Shown: positions 1 to 9,203, counted from the first letter of the stretch. The stretch: DNA of 64,000 nt from Streptomyces sp. L-9-10 (GCF_004151105.1 NZ_PHRF01000034.1:1-64000), one strand, 5' to 3'. The notes: generated from the sequence alone by a model not told the origin. Made by a program: numbers and translations.

Positions 1-47
1 ATGGTACTGCAGGGGGGACCCTGTGGGAGAGTAGGACGCCGCCGAAC
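1..47 (+). rRNA. 5S ribosomal RNA, 3' end only
   Basis: The first bases, from ATGGTACTGCAGG to the GGACGCCGCCGAAC tail, are the conserved 3' end of a streptomycete 5S rRNA. The rest of the gene, and presumably 16S and 23S, lies left of the window. The exact last base is uncertain by two or three positions. A strong terminator follows at once, as expected for the end of an rRNA operon. Confidence 0.93.
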
Positions 48-60
48 AATTTTTGATGGG

Positions 61-89
61 AATGCCCCGCACCTTTGGTGCGGGGCATT
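61..89 (+). terminator. Terminator of the rRNA operon
   Basis: A perfect 13-bp stem (AATGCCCCGCACC and its complement) closes a TTT loop only 14 bases after the 5S rRNA. The upstream side carries a short T run (ATTTTTGATG), as is common at streptomycete rRNA ends. It should stop rRNA transcription before the acetyltransferase gene. Confidence 0.88.
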
Positions 90-170
90 CCTGCGTTCTA
101 AGGGGTTTCATGGAGTTCTACGGGTGATATCTCGTTGCGCGAGAGGGCGCGTGGCGCGGAGGATCGGTGC

Positions 171-737
171 ATGAACCATGTGATTCGCGCCGTACGGCCC
201 GACGAATGGGCCAAGGTCAAGGACATCCGTCTCGCTTCGCTCCAGGACCCGGCCGCGCCGGTGGCCTTCCTGGAGACGTACGAAGGAGCCCTCGCGCAGC
301 CCGATTCCTTCTGGCAGGCGCGGGCGTCCGGGTCCGCACCCGGTCATGGGGGCAGGTCGGTGCAGTTCATCGCGGAGGCGCCGGACGGGGCATGGTCGGG
401 CACGGTGACACTGCTGGTCGAGGAGGCCGGCGCCACGGTCTTCCTGGGCGCCACGTCCGAGCGGGCGCAGGGGCATCTCGTCGGGGTGTTCGTACGCCCC
501 GAGCGGCGCGGTACCGGACTGCTCGGGGCGCTGATCGATGCCGCGCTCGACTGGGCGTGGTCGCTGGAGGAACCGTGGCTCGCGCGAGTGCGGCTCCATG
601 TCCACGAGGGCAATCCGCGGGCGCAGGCTGCCTACCGCAAGCTGGGATTCGTGGCGACCGGCATTTCCCTGCCGTTGGAGGGCAGCCCTTCGGTGACTCC
701 CGGGAGGGAACTGGAGCTGGCGATCGACTGCCCCTGA
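171..737 (+). CDS. GNAT family N-acetyltransferase
   Basis: A 188-residue single-domain GNAT enzyme, expected to move the acetyl group of acetyl-CoA to an amine in the cytosol; the substrate is unknown. The acetyl-CoA loop reads VFVRPERRGTGLLGAL at about residues 110-125, and the closing motif N-P-R-A-Q-A-A-Y-R-K-L-G-F is typical of the family. I chose the ATG at 171 because GGAGG lies 8 bases upstream (158-162); an in-frame start at 135 has no such site. It stands alone after the rRNA terminator and converges on the FMN reductase gene. Family call is firm, function is not. Confidence 0.85.
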   Translation: MNHVIRAVRPDEWAKVKDIRLASLQDPAAPVAFLETYEGALAQPDSFWQARASGSAPGHGGRSVQFIAEAPDGAWSGTVTLLVEEAGATVFLGATSERAQGHLVGVFVRPERRGTGLLGALIDAALDWAWSLEEPWLARVRLHVHEGNPRAQAAYRKLGFVATGISLPLEGSPSVTPGRELELAIDCP

Positions 738-800
738 GGCTCCTCCTGGACTACTCCTGGGATTCCTTCCGGGACTTCTCCTGGAAGGGCGGGCGCGTCG

Positions 801-1403
801 TCAGGCGCTGTACGGGTGCTCCGCCCGCGCCGTCCGCAGCGCGCGTGCCCACCAGTCGAGTTGGTCGAGCATCGCCTTGGCGGCTCCGGCAGCGCCCTCC
901 GGGTCGTGGGCGGTGCCGTCGGGGGCGAAGACATCACTCGTGACCTTGTGGAAGCTGACGGTCTCGCGCACGGTCGTGCTGTGCAGCTCGGCGAAGACAA
1001 GCCGCAGTTGTTCGACGCTGCGCAGCCCGCCGCCCACGCCCCCGTACGAGACGAAGCCGACCGGCTTGGCCTGCCACTCCTCGCGGTGGAGGTCGATGAA
1101 GTGCTTCAGGACCGCCGGGAAGCTGTGGTTGTACTCGGGTGTCACGACGACGAACGCGTCGGCCGCGCCCAGCCGGGCCGACAGTTCGGTCAGGGCCGGG
1201 GTGGGCTCCGTACCCCAGTCGGGGTGGACGGCGGGGAGTTCGGTGTCGGCGAGGTCGATGAGGTCGATCTCCGTGCTGCCATGGCCGGCGGCCAGGGTGG
1301 TGAACCAGTGGCCGACGGTGGGGCCGAGACGGCCTTCACGGGTGCTGCCGATGATGACGACGAGCCGTATCGGGTCGGTCGGCCGGGCGGACAGGGTGGA
1401 CAT
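801..1403 (-). CDS. NADPH-dependent FMN reductase (flavodoxin fold)
   Basis: A 200-residue member of the NADPH-dependent FMN reductase family, a cytosolic flavoprotein that reduces quinones, azo compounds or free flavin. The phosphate-binding loop GSTREGRLG is near residue 16, and the family signature PEYNHSFPAVLKHFIDL is near residue 95. The start is an ATG preceded by GAGGAG at 7 bases. The gene is divergent from a TetR regulator and shares with it a 38-bp palindromic region, so repression by that TetR and induction by a toxic or redox-active small molecule is the likely arrangement (inference). Confidence 0.88.
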   Translation of the reverse strand: MSTLSARPTDPIRLVVIIGSTREGRLGPTVGHWFTTLAAGHGSTEIDLIDLADTELPAVHPDWGTEPTPALTELSARLGAADAFVVVTPEYNHSFPAVLKHFIDLHREEWQAKPVGFVSYGGVGGGLRSVEQLRLVFAELHSTTVRETVSFHKVTSDVFAPDGTAHDPEGAAGAAKAMLDQLDWWARALRTARAEHPYSA

Positions 1404-1458
1404 GGCGTCGCTCCTCAAGGGTGCTGTGCGATCGACGCGAGGCAGCGTCAAGGTAAAG

Positions 1459-1496
1459 TACAACGTGTATGGCAAACATTTGCAATGACCGTTGTA
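1459..1496. promoter_or_regulatory. Long dyad, likely TetR operator between divergent genes
   Basis: All matching arms share one centre at 1477.5. The outer arms are TACAACG (1459-1465) and CGTTGTA (1490-1496). The inner arms are GCAAA (1472-1476) and TTTGC (1479-1483), with AT pairs between (1469-1470, 1485-1486). It lies 56 bases from the reductase start and 25 bases from the TetR start, where both promoters must be, and is much richer in A/T than its surroundings. A TetR-type dimer or dimer pair would fit; the regulator itself is the obvious ligand. Confidence 0.7.
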
Positions 1497-1520
1497 ACTT
1501 CTGAGAAGGGCGCACCCACC

Positions 1521-2228
1521 ATGGCGAGCGGGGAGCGAGAGCGGAAGCAGGAACGGGAACAGGCGGTAGGGGCGGCTCGGGGGCCGGTGGTGCGAAAGCC
1601 GCCGCGCAAGGGGCTGTTGGAGAAGCGGCAGGCCATCGAGCGCGGCGCGCGTACGGTCTTCGGGTGCGAGGGGTACACGCGGGCCAGCGTCGACGCGATC
1701 GCCGCCGAGGCGGGTGTCTCCACGCGCACCATCTACAACCACTTCACCGACAAGGAAGAACTTTTCCGTGCGGTCTTCCTGGAGAGCGCCGCTTCCGTGA
1801 CGGCCGACTCCACCGACCTCTTCGAGCGGCACTTCCGGCACTTCGGGAGGACCACCGACGTCGAGGCGGACCTGCTGGCCCTCGGACGCGACTGGGTCGG
1901 CCAGAACGCCAAGCACCCCGAACACTTCGCGCTCGTACGGCAGATCATCACCGAGGGGCCGCGGATGCCGGCCGATGTGATCGAGGAGTGGCAGCGCGTC
2001 GGGCCGCGGGCGGTACGTACCGATCTCGCGGAGCGGCTGCGCGTGCTCGCCGGTCAGGGGGTGTTCGACATCGACGACGCCGAGGCCGCGGCACGGCATC
2101 TGAGCCTGCTCGTCGGCGGCATCACGCTGGAGTCGCTCTTCGGCGCGGTCCGGCTGAGCGCGGCCGAGGTGGAGAAGTTCGTGGCGAGCGGGGTGTGGGC
2201 TTTCCTGAAGCTGTACGGGCCCTCCTGA
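1521..2228 (+). CDS. TetR family transcriptional regulator
   Basis: A 235-residue repressor. The helix-turn-helix VDAIAAEAGVSTRTIYNHF is at about residues 57-75, followed by TDKEELF, the usual end of a TetR DNA-binding domain. The C-terminal half is an all-helical ligand and dimer domain resembling TetR_C (AefR-like). The N-terminus has a charged 30-residue extension. GAAGGG precedes the ATG at 1521; an ATG at 1485 is also in frame but lies inside the dyad. It is divergent from the FMN reductase and probably controls it and itself. Confidence 0.87.
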   Translation: MASGERERKQEREQAVGAARGPVVRKPPRKGLLEKRQAIERGARTVFGCEGYTRASVDAIAAEAGVSTRTIYNHFTDKEELFRAVFLESAASVTADSTDLFERHFRHFGRTTDVEADLLALGRDWVGQNAKHPEHFALVRQIITEGPRMPADVIEEWQRVGPRAVRTDLAERLRVLAGQGVFDIDDAEAAARHLSLLVGGITLESLFGAVRLSAAEVEKFVASGVWAFLKLYGPS

Positions 2229-2305
2229 GCGTGTGCGGGCCTTCCTGAGCACGTGTGCGGGGGCCTGTGCGGGCGGCGCGGGGCCTGTACGCGGCTTTCC
2301 GTGCC

Positions 2306-3928
2306 TCAGACGCTGTCGGCGCTGCCGGGAACCGGCAGTTCGTAGTGCGGCCAGCGGTCCAGGCCCTGCTGTCGCGACCGGAGCAGGGCCAGAGTCGGCA
2401 GCCCGCGGTCATGGCCGGTGGAGAGCAGCTCCGGAAGCTGGGGGAGCGGGGCCACGGCGGCGACATCGTCCAGGACGCAGGTCATTGGTGGGTCGAGCCG
2501 ACCGTCAGATGACCGTGCGGCCATGCGGCGGCCGTGCTCGACCACGTTCGAGGCGAGTGCGGTGAGCAGAGGCATCGCACCCGGGCGGGAGCGCGGATCT
2601 TCGATCGGCTCGCCCACCACATACAGAGTGCCCCCCTCGTTCACAAAAGAATCCAGCGCGAGGGAATCGGTTCGGTTCGGTGTGCAGGAGTCGCGGATAT
2701 GGATCGAGGAGAGGGACGACAGCGCACGGGCCGTCAACTGCTGGGAGACCTCGCGGCGTTCGGGATGCGCGGTGAGCGCGGACTCCAGCAGACCCGCGAG
2801 ACCGGAGGCGGCCTTGGGGTGGGTACGGAGGATCCGTACGGCCTCGTGGGCGTTCCCGCCCTGCGCCCAGCGGTGCACCTGCTTGAACGGCCGCGACTCC
2901 ACCGCGGCGGCGTGCAGCCAGCAGCGCAGCAGCGTCTCCGCCGTGTCGGCCATGGCGGCGTCGAGCAGGGCGTGCGGGCGTACGGGGGAGAGCAGCGCGG
3001 TGGCGCGGGCGCCGGCGGTGGTGGCGTCGTCGCATCCCGCGGTGGGGGACCAGTGGAGCCGGGCCGGGGTGTCGCAGAGATGGCCGGGGTCGTAGACGAG
3101 GACGGGGCCGAGCTTGGCCCGCGCGTCCTTGGTCGCGGACCACACGGCCGGGTCGGAGGTGATGACGAGGGCGGGGCCCTCGGCCTCCAGGACGGCCTGG
3201 ACGGCCGCGGGACGGCGGGTGGGAGGGGCGCCGTATCGCACGCGGGGGGCGGGTACGGCAGCGGCGTGTGCGGGAGCGGGCGGGGTGAGGGGCGCGGCTG
3301 TGGGCGCGGGGGTGGTCACAGCGGTTTCTACGGGGGCAGGCGCCGCGCCGGCGGCAGTCGGCGTCGGTGCCGGAGCCGGTACATGTGCCGGCGACGGCTG
3401 GGGAGCAGCGGGCGCGGCTGTCGTCGCGACGTCCGGCAGGTACGGCTCCTTGCTCAGCGTCGGTGCCTGGCCGGATGCCTGGCTCGGCGCCTGCGTCGGT
3501 ACGGCCGCCCGGCGGCGCGCTCGTACCATGCGGTAGCGGGCCGTCACGCCCAGCACGAACACCGTGAGCACGACCAGGACCATCATCTGACTGATCAGCA
3601 GGCCCCAGAACAGGCCGTACCCGGACAATTCGGCGGGCGGGGTGTCCGGCCAGGCGCCCGCGATGTCGTGCGGCGCCTGGGCGAGTTGACGTATCGCCAG
3701 CGGCGTACGCGTGAAGGTCACCCCCCGCGGCCAGGCGCCGTGGGTGAACAGACCCGCGAGTCCGGTCGCCGTCCAGGTCAGCAGCGCCAGCCCGAGCAGG
3801 AAGCCGAGCAGGCCCACCAGCAGTCCATCGGGGATCCCGCCCCGGGCGCCGCCCTGGTGGTGCTGACCGCCCTGGTAGTGCCGACCGTCGTGGTGGCCCT
3901 GGCCGTCGTGGTGGCGCGGCATGGTCAT
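2306..3928 (-). CDS. cmdA: TraG/TraD-like membrane ATPase-related protein of the cmd cluster
   Basis: A 540-residue membrane protein, last gene of the six-gene cluster. It has a His-rich N-terminus, two membrane helices (about residues 30-55 and 95-120), a long Ala/Pro-rich linker (to about residue 240) and a cytosolic C-terminal domain. That domain, with CVLDDVAAVAPLPQLPELLS and a closing GLPTLALLRSRQQ, resembles the TraM-recognition part of coupling proteins such as TraD. I see no intact Walker A loop, so it may be a degenerate partner of the next ATPase. The start ATG overlaps the preceding stop as ATGA, implying coupled translation. The symbol is assigned from remembered gene order (cmdABCDEF, SCO4126-4131, linked to differentiation in S. 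coelicolor). Confidence 0.72.
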   Translation of the reverse strand: MTMPRHHDGQGHHDGRHYQGGQHHQGGARGGIPDGLLVGLLGFLLGLALLTWTATGLAGLFTHGAWPRGVTFTRTPLAIRQLAQAPHDIAGAWPDTPPAELSGYGLFWGLLISQMMVLVVLTVFVLGVTARYRMVRARRRAAVPTQAPSQASGQAPTLSKEPYLPDVATTAAPAAPQPSPAHVPAPAPTPTAAGAAPAPVETAVTTPAPTAAPLTPPAPAHAAAVPAPRVRYGAPPTRRPAAVQAVLEAEGPALVITSDPAVWSATKDARAKLGPVLVYDPGHLCDTPARLHWSPTAGCDDATTAGARATALLSPVRPHALLDAAMADTAETLLRCWLHAAAVESRPFKQVHRWAQGGNAHEAVRILRTHPKAASGLAGLLESALTAHPERREVSQQLTARALSSLSSIHIRDSCTPNRTDSLALDSFVNEGGTLYVVGEPIEDPRSRPGAMPLLTALASNVVEHGRRMAARSSDGRLDPPMTCVLDDVAAVAPLPQLPELLSTGHDRGLPTLALLRSRQQGLDRWPHYELPVPGSADSV

Positions 3929-5376
3929 GCCACCGTCGACTCGGAGGACTCGTTCAACCGCCGTTGCCTCTCCAGGAGCGCCGCCCGCTGTTCCGCCTCC
4001 CACTCCGCGGCCCGCATGTCGTCCGGCAGTCTGCCTTCCAGTTCCAGGGCGTCGGCGGCGTCCGATGCCTGGGAGTTCTCGGTCATGGCCCGGTCGGTGA
4101 AGACGAGGGGCCGTTCCGCTTCCGTCACCAGATGCTTGACGACCTGGACGTTGCCGTTGACGTCCCAGACCGCGATACCGGGTGTGAGGGTCGGAATGAT
4201 CTCCACCGCCCACCGGGGCAGGCCCAGCACCCGGCCCGTGGCTCTCGCCTCGTCCGCCTTCTGGGCGTAGATCGTCCGGGTGGACGCCATCTTGAGGATG
4301 GCCGCGGCCTCCCGGGCCGCCGCTCCGTCGACCACGTCGGAGAGATGGTGGACCACCGCCACGAACGACAGACCGAGCCGTCGGCCGAACTTCAGCAGCC
4401 GCTGGAAGAGCTGGGCGACGAACGGGGAGTTGATGATGTGCCAGGCCTCCTCGACCAGGAAGATGCGCTTCCTGCGGTCGGGGCGGATCCAGGTGTGCTC
4501 CAGCCAGACGCCCACGATCGCCATCAGGATCGGCATCGCGATCGAGTTGCGGTCGATGTGCGAGAGGTCGAAGACGATCAGCGGGGCGTCCAGATCGATC
4601 CCGACGGTCGTCGGTCCGTCGAACATGCCCCGCAGGTCGCCGTCGACCAGCCGGTCGAGGACCAGCGCGACGTCCAGGCCCCAGGCCCGTACGTCGTCCA
4701 GGTCGACATTCATGGCCTCGGCCGACTCGGGCTCGGGGTGGCGCAGTTGCTCGACGATGTCCATCAGCACGGGCTGGCGGTTGGTGATCGTCTCGTTCAC
4801 ATAGGCGTGCGCGACCTTGAGCGCGAAGCCGGAGCGCTCGTCCAGGCCGTGTCCCATGGCGACTTCGATGATCGTGCGGAGCAGAGCGAGCTGTCCGGTC
4901 GTGGTGATCGCCGGGTCGAGGGGGTTGAGCCGGATGCCGTCGTCAAGGGCCGCCATCGCGTCGAGCCGGATGGGGGTTATACCCAGCTCCTGGGCGATGA
5001 GGTTCCACTCGCCCGCGCCGTCCTCGCCCTGGGCGTCCAGGACGACGACCTGGCGGTCGCGGAAGCGCAGTTGGCGCAGGACGTACGTCTTCTCCAGCGC
5101 CGACTTGCCGTTGCCGGACTCGCCGAGGACGAGCCAGTGCGGGGCGGGGAGCTGCTGCCCGTACAGCTGGAAGGGGTCGTAGATGTATCCCTTGCCGCTG
5201 TAGACCTCGCGGCCGATGATCACGCCCGAGTCACCGAGGCCGGGGGCGGCGGTGGGCAGATAGACGGCCTGGGCCTGGCCCGTTGACGTACGGACGGGCA
5301 GCCGGGTCGTCTCCACCTTCCCGAAGAGGAAGCTGGTGAAGGCATCCGTGAGGACGGACAGCGGATCGCGCACCAC
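3925..5376 (-). CDS. cmdB: VirB4/TrbE-type ATPase of the cmd cluster
   Basis: A 483-residue cytosolic ATPase. Walker A is GESGNGKS at residues 85-92 and Walker B is IFLVEEAW at 305-312; VVVLDAQGED follows the first strand. The sequence aligns in style with the C-terminal motor domain of VirB4-type conjugation ATPases, whose N-terminal domain is absent here and may be supplied by the preceding SCO6880-family gene. Start is GTG at 5376 or 5373, with AAAGGGG just upstream. It overlaps the next gene by ATGA. Matches the ATP/GTP-binding member of the cmd cluster. Energy supply for a secretion-like complex at the membrane is the likely role. Confidence 0.8.
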   Translation of the reverse strand: MVRDPLSVLTDAFTSFLFGKVETTRLPVRTSTGQAQAVYLPTAAPGLGDSGVIIGREVYSGKGYIYDPFQLYGQQLPAPHWLVLGESGNGKSALEKTYVLRQLRFRDRQVVVLDAQGEDGAGEWNLIAQELGITPIRLDAMAALDDGIRLNPLDPAITTTGQLALLRTIIEVAMGHGLDERSGFALKVAHAYVNETITNRQPVLMDIVEQLRHPEPESAEAMNVDLDDVRAWGLDVALVLDRLVDGDLRGMFDGPTTVGIDLDAPLIVFDLSHIDRNSIAMPILMAIVGVWLEHTWIRPDRRKRIFLVEEAWHIINSPFVAQLFQRLLKFGRRLGLSFVAVVHHLSDVVDGAAAREAAAILKMASTRTIYAQKADEARATGRVLGLPRWAVEIIPTLTPGIAVWDVNGNVQVVKHLVTEAERPLVFTDRAMTENSQASDAADALELEGRLPDDMRAAEWEAEQRAALLERQRRLNESSESTVA

Positions 5377-5432
5377 AGGCCCCTTTCGGCTCGTCGGCTA
5401 TCGGCGGTATCGGTTGTCGGCGATGAGCCGGG

Positions 5433-6986
5433 CTAACGGCGGATGCCGGTCGCGAACGGCAGGGTGTTCACAAAGGCGCGGTGGTGCTCGCGGTCGCACC
5501 ACTCCAGTTTCAGATACGACTTGCCGGCCGACGCCCTGATCGTCCGCTTGTCCCTGGCCAGGGCCTCGGGCGACCTGGACGACACTGTGATGTACCCGAC
5601 GAGGTTGACCCCCGCCGCGCCGCTGGCGAGATCTTCACCCCGCTGGTCCAGCCGGCCGTGCGCGGCGATGTCGCGCGGGTCGACGGTGCGGTTCATTTTC
5701 GCGGCGCGGCTCGCCTCAGCGTCGTCGTTCGTCTTCTCCGTCAGCATCCGCTCGATGGCGATCTCGGTCGGTTCGAGGTCCATGGTGACCGAGACCGTAC
5801 GGATCACATCGGGGGTGTGGACGAGCAGCGGGGCCAGGAAGTTCACGCCGACCGGCGTCATCGGCCACTCCTTGACCCAGGCGGTGGAGTGGCACCAGGG
5901 CGCGCGGGTGGACGACTCGCGCGTTTTGGCCTGGAGGTACGTCGGTTCCATCGCGTCCAGCTCGGCCGGCCAGGCGTTTCGTTTCGTCATGGCCTGGATG
6001 TGGTCGATGGGGTGGTCGGGGTCGTACATGGAGTGCACGAGGGAGGACAGCCGGCCCTGGCCGAGCGGCTGGCGTACGCGGATGTCCGCCTCGGCGAGCC
6101 GGGCGCAGATGTCGGTCAGTTCACGGGCCATGACGACGGCGAGGCCCGCGTCCCGGTCGAGCTTCTTCGTACCGGCGGCCTGGCGGGCGGCGCGGGCCAT
6201 GGCCTGGCCCTCGGCGGCCAGTTCGCGGGTGTAGTGCATGCACGCGACGAGATACGCGCGGTGCTGCTCGCTGGAGGTGGAGACCATCGACTGGAGCTGG
6301 TCGTACGAGTCCCGGAGCCAGCCGGGGGAGGAGGAGTCGCCGCGCTGGGCCACGTCCTTCTCGTGCGCGTCGGGGTCGGCGGGCAGCGTACGGGCGAGCA
6401 TCTGGAGGCGGGTGACGAAGCCGTCGCCGTTGGCGACATGCTTGAGGAGCGTGCCGAAGCGGTCGACGAGGGCCTCCTGGTCCTCGCTGTCGCGCAGCCC
6501 GACGCCGGGGCCTTCGATCTCGATGGCGGCGGTGACGGTACGGCGGTCGGCGTGCAGCAGGACGGCGATCTCGTCCGGGCCGAAGGGCGCCGCCAGCCAG
6601 TTGATACGGCCGATGCCGGGGGGCGGGCCGACCTCGACCTCGCGGCCGTCGAGGCTCGTACCGGCCTCCATGGCGGCGGAGCGGTAGGCCGTACCGCGGC
6701 GCAGGCTGCGCTTGTAGCTGCGGTTGATCTCGAACCACTTGTAGAACGTGCGGTGCTTGTACGGCACATACACGGCGGCGAGCGCGAGGAGCGGGAACCC
6801 CGTCAGTGTCACGATCCGCAGCGACAGGACGGGGACCAGCAGCCCGCACATCATGCCGACGAAGGCCCCGGCGATGATCAGGGCGATCTCGCCGGTCTCG
6901 CGGTTCTTGCCGACGATCGCGTTCGGCCTGGCGCGGCCGATGAGATACGTGCGACGGGGCGCGATCGGTGGTGACTGGGTCGTCAA
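5433..6986 (-). CDS. cmdC: SCO6880 family membrane protein (cmd cluster)
   Basis: A 517-residue protein with two adjacent membrane helices at about residues 35-75 (a PrgI-like start) and a long cytosolic region. SCO6880-type proteins occur beside VirB4-like ATPases in actinobacterial conjugation clusters and look like the separated N-terminal half of VirB4. The start is TTG at 6986: AGGAGGT lies 8 bases upstream, and TTGA overlaps the stop of the gene before it. A 56-base gap separates it from cmdB. The exact biochemical role is unknown. Confidence 0.75.
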   Translation of the reverse strand: MTTQSPPIAPRRTYLIGRARPNAIVGKNRETGEIALIIAGAFVGMMCGLLVPVLSLRIVTLTGFPLLALAAVYVPYKHRTFYKWFEINRSYKRSLRRGTAYRSAAMEAGTSLDGREVEVGPPPGIGRINWLAAPFGPDEIAVLLHADRRTVTAAIEIEGPGVGLRDSEDQEALVDRFGTLLKHVANGDGFVTRLQMLARTLPADPDAHEKDVAQRGDSSSPGWLRDSYDQLQSMVSTSSEQHRAYLVACMHYTRELAAEGQAMARAARQAAGTKKLDRDAGLAVVMARELTDICARLAEADIRVRQPLGQGRLSSLVHSMYDPDHPIDHIQAMTKRNAWPAELDAMEPTYLQAKTRESSTRAPWCHSTAWVKEWPMTPVGVNFLAPLLVHTPDVIRTVSVTMDLEPTEIAIERMLTEKTNDDAEASRAAKMNRTVDPRDIAAHGRLDQRGEDLASGAAGVNLVGYITVSSRSPEALARDKRTIRASAGKSYLKLEWCDREHHRAFVNTLPFATGIRR

Positions 6987-8341
6987 CGCCCTCTACCTCC
7001 TGTGCTGTTGTTGCCGTTACCGGTGCCGCGTGAGCCGTGCGGGGTGCCGCTGGTCGGGCCACCGCCGCCGCGGGGCGGGGGCGCGGGGGACGGGACGGCC
7101 CCGCCGCCACCGCCGCCGCCGGACGAGGAGCCGCGCGAACTGTGTGCGGCGACACCGCCGGAGATACCGCTGGAGGGACGGCCGCCTCCGCCGCCTCCGC
7201 CGCTTCCGTCGCCCTGCTGGTGGCTGCGGCTGCTGTGGGTCTTGATGCCCTGGGAGACGAGAGCGGCGGGGGAGCTGATGAGGGCGGCGGCCTGCGAGCC
7301 GTCCGTGGCCTGCTTCCGGTTGGAACGGGAGGAGGCGATCTCGTCGCCGAAGCCGGGCACGAAGCGGTAGATCATCGCGGAGGCGAAGATCGCCAGCAGG
7401 ATGATGGCGAGACCGGATACGACGGCGGAGACCGCGTCGGGCCCGCTGTCGGCGGAGAGCGCCCCCGCGAGGCCGAGGACGATCACGATGACGGGCTTGA
7501 CCATGATGACGGCGATCATGATCCCGGCCCAGCGGCGGACATGCCCCCACATGTTCTTGTCGACGAGCCCGGCGTAGACGACGGTGCCGAGGAGCGCCCC
7601 CACGTACAGGAGCGCGGCCCTGATCACCAGCTCCAGCCAGAGCACACCGGCGGCGAGGATCGACACGAGCGAGACGACGATCAGCATGATCGGTCCGCCG
7701 CCGATGTCGTCGCCCTTCTTGAGGGCGTCGGCGAAGCCGCCGAAGAAGACGTCGGTCTGGCCGCCGGTGGAACTGGAGACGACCTGGGTGACGCCGTCGG
7801 TCGCGGAGACGATCGTGAAGAGGATGAGAGGGGTGAACGCGGAGGCCAGGACCGTCAGCCAGAGGAATCCGATGGCCTCGGACATCGCGGTGGAGAGGGG
7901 CACACCGCGGATGGCGCGCTTGGCGACGGCGAGCAGCCAGAGGACGAGGGTGAGGACGGTGGACGCGGCGAAGACGACGGCGTACTGGCGGAGGAAGGAC
8001 GCGTTGGTGAAGTCGACGTTGGCCGTCTCTTTGACGGCGTCGCTGAGTTTCCCGATGATCCAGGCGGCGGCGTCGGCGCAGCCGCGGGCGAGGGAGGAGA
8101 GGGGGTCGAGGGTGTCGGGGGCGCTGGGTACGAGGGAACTGGAGTCTCCGGTCTCGCCGTTCTCGCAGAGCTCCTGGACCTGGCCGGAGAGAAGGCTGCA
8201 GTCCCCGCTCGACGAGGGACTCGGGGTGGGCGACGGACTCGGCGCGGCCACCGCCCGTGACGCGAACAGGAAGAGCGCGGCTTGCGCGCCCGCCAGTACG
8301 GTGATGAGCGACCGCGCGCGGCGCCGAGAGCTACCTGGCAT
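6983..8341 (-). CDS. cmdD: Polytopic VirB6/TrbL-like membrane protein (cmd cluster)
   Basis: A 452-residue protein with an N-terminal signal segment (RRRARSLITVLAGAQ, cleavage near AVAAP), a Ser/Pro stretch and at least five membrane helices between residues 115 and 335. The last 110 residues are a low-complexity tail of Gly, Ser and Pro runs. The layout resembles the channel subunit VirB6/TrbL of type IV secretion systems. Start ATG at 8341 has GGAGG 8 bases upstream and overlaps the previous stop by 11 bases. The glycine tail is likely disordered. Confidence 0.72.
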   Translation of the reverse strand: MPGSSRRRARSLITVLAGAQAALFLFASRAVAAPSPSPTPSPSSSGDCSLLSGQVQELCENGETGDSSSLVPSAPDTLDPLSSLARGCADAAAWIIGKLSDAVKETANVDFTNASFLRQYAVVFAASTVLTLVLWLLAVAKRAIRGVPLSTAMSEAIGFLWLTVLASAFTPLILFTIVSATDGVTQVVSSSTGGQTDVFFGGFADALKKGDDIGGGPIMLIVVSLVSILAAGVLWLELVIRAALLYVGALLGTVVYAGLVDKNMWGHVRRWAGIMIAVIMVKPVIVIVLGLAGALSADSGPDAVSAVVSGLAIILLAIFASAMIYRFVPGFGDEIASSRSNRKQATDGSQAAALISSPAALVSQGIKTHSSRSHQQGDGSGGGGGGGRPSSGISGGVAAHSSRGSSSGGGGGGGAVPSPAPPPRGGGGPTSGTPHGSRGTGNGNNSTGGRGR

Positions 8342-9203
8342 AGGTGAAGCCTCCGAACTGCTCGACAGCCTTGCTGATCTCGTCCGCCGTGGAGGCCGCG
8401 ACATCGCCGGGGACGGGGGCCGGGCCGTCCTTCTGCGAGTCGGCGGTGACCTTCCACTCGTTGCTCAGCCACCGCAGGTCGAAGGTCCAGGTCTTCCAGG
8501 TCGTCCGCACGGGGTTCGTCGAGTCCGGACCGGACATCCCGATCAGGCCCATGTACCAGACCGACGCCTTGGCCGTGTCTCCCGAGAGACTCTCCACCTT
8601 GGTACCGACAGGGACCGTGCGGGTGACGAACGTGCTGCCCTCGGGCGGATTGCCGTCCGCGTCCAGCCCCAGCTTCCGCAGGAACGCCGGTGAGTACGCG
8701 GCGTCTTGCGGACCTTTGAGCTTGTCCGCCGCCTCAGGGGTGTAGACCGTGTCGACGATGCCGTGCCGGCTGTCCTGCCGGAACATGCCGTCGGAACCGA
8801 GCGCCACCGCGTAGTTCGCCGCCGCGCTCGCCGCCCCCTGCTCGTTCCGCGCGAACCCCGAGGGGATCTCCCCGTTCTTCCCCGTCACCGGCTCGACCCC
8901 CGTCGCCGCCGTCGGGTCGGCGCCGGGGCCGGCCGTACCGCCCTTGCCGCCGTCGGAGGCAGCACCACCTCCGCCGCCGCGGTTCGCGAACGCGATAGCG
9001 GCGATGAGCAGGACCACGACACCCACCACGGTGATGAGCGAGCGCGAGCCGCGTGCCGGGCGGCGCGGGCCGCCGTACATGTCGCCGCTTCTGCCGTCGG
9101 GCAGGCGGGTACGGGTCTGGCCCGTCCCGCCGAAGCCGTCGTCCGTACGGCCCGACGTGCGGCCCGGATCGCCGCCGTAGCCGTGCTCGTCGCCGAAGCT
9201 CAT
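8331..9203 (-). CDS. cmdE: Bitopic membrane protein with extracytoplasmic domain (cmd cluster)
   Basis: A 290-residue protein with a Gly/Arg-rich cytosolic N-terminus (about 50 residues), one membrane helix (ITVVGVVVLLIAAIAFA) and an outer domain of about 190 residues with FDLRWLSNEWKV near its end. This topology and size match VirB8/TcpC/TrbF-like assembly proteins of type IV secretion systems, but I cannot prove homology by eye. GAGGGGG lies 10 bases before the ATG. It is the second gene in the transcription order and may be the structural link between the ATPases and the wall. Confidence 0.68.
   Translation of the reverse strand: MSFGDEHGYGGDPGRTSGRTDDGFGGTGQTRTRLPDGRSGDMYGGPRRPARGSRSLITVVGVVVLLIAAIAFANRGGGGGAASDGGKGGTAGPGADPTAATGVEPVTGKNGEIPSGFARNEQGAASAAANYAVALGSDGMFRQDSRHGIVDTVYTPEAADKLKGPQDAAYSPAFLRKLGLDADGNPPEGSTFVTRTVPVGTKVESLSGDTAKASVWYMGLIGMSGPDSTNPVRTTWKTWTFDLRWLSNEWKVTADSQKDGPAPVPGDVAASTADEISKAVEQFGGFTYAR

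Noticed and set aside
47..170. tRNA gene after the 5S rRNA
   Set aside because: No cloverleaf or T-loop sequence is present between the terminator and the acetyltransferase gene.
801..2252. Very long open frames on both strands across the reductase and TetR genes
   Set aside because: They are frame shadows of high-GC coding DNA. Only the parts starting at 1403 (minus) and 1521 (plus) have ribosome sites and family motifs.
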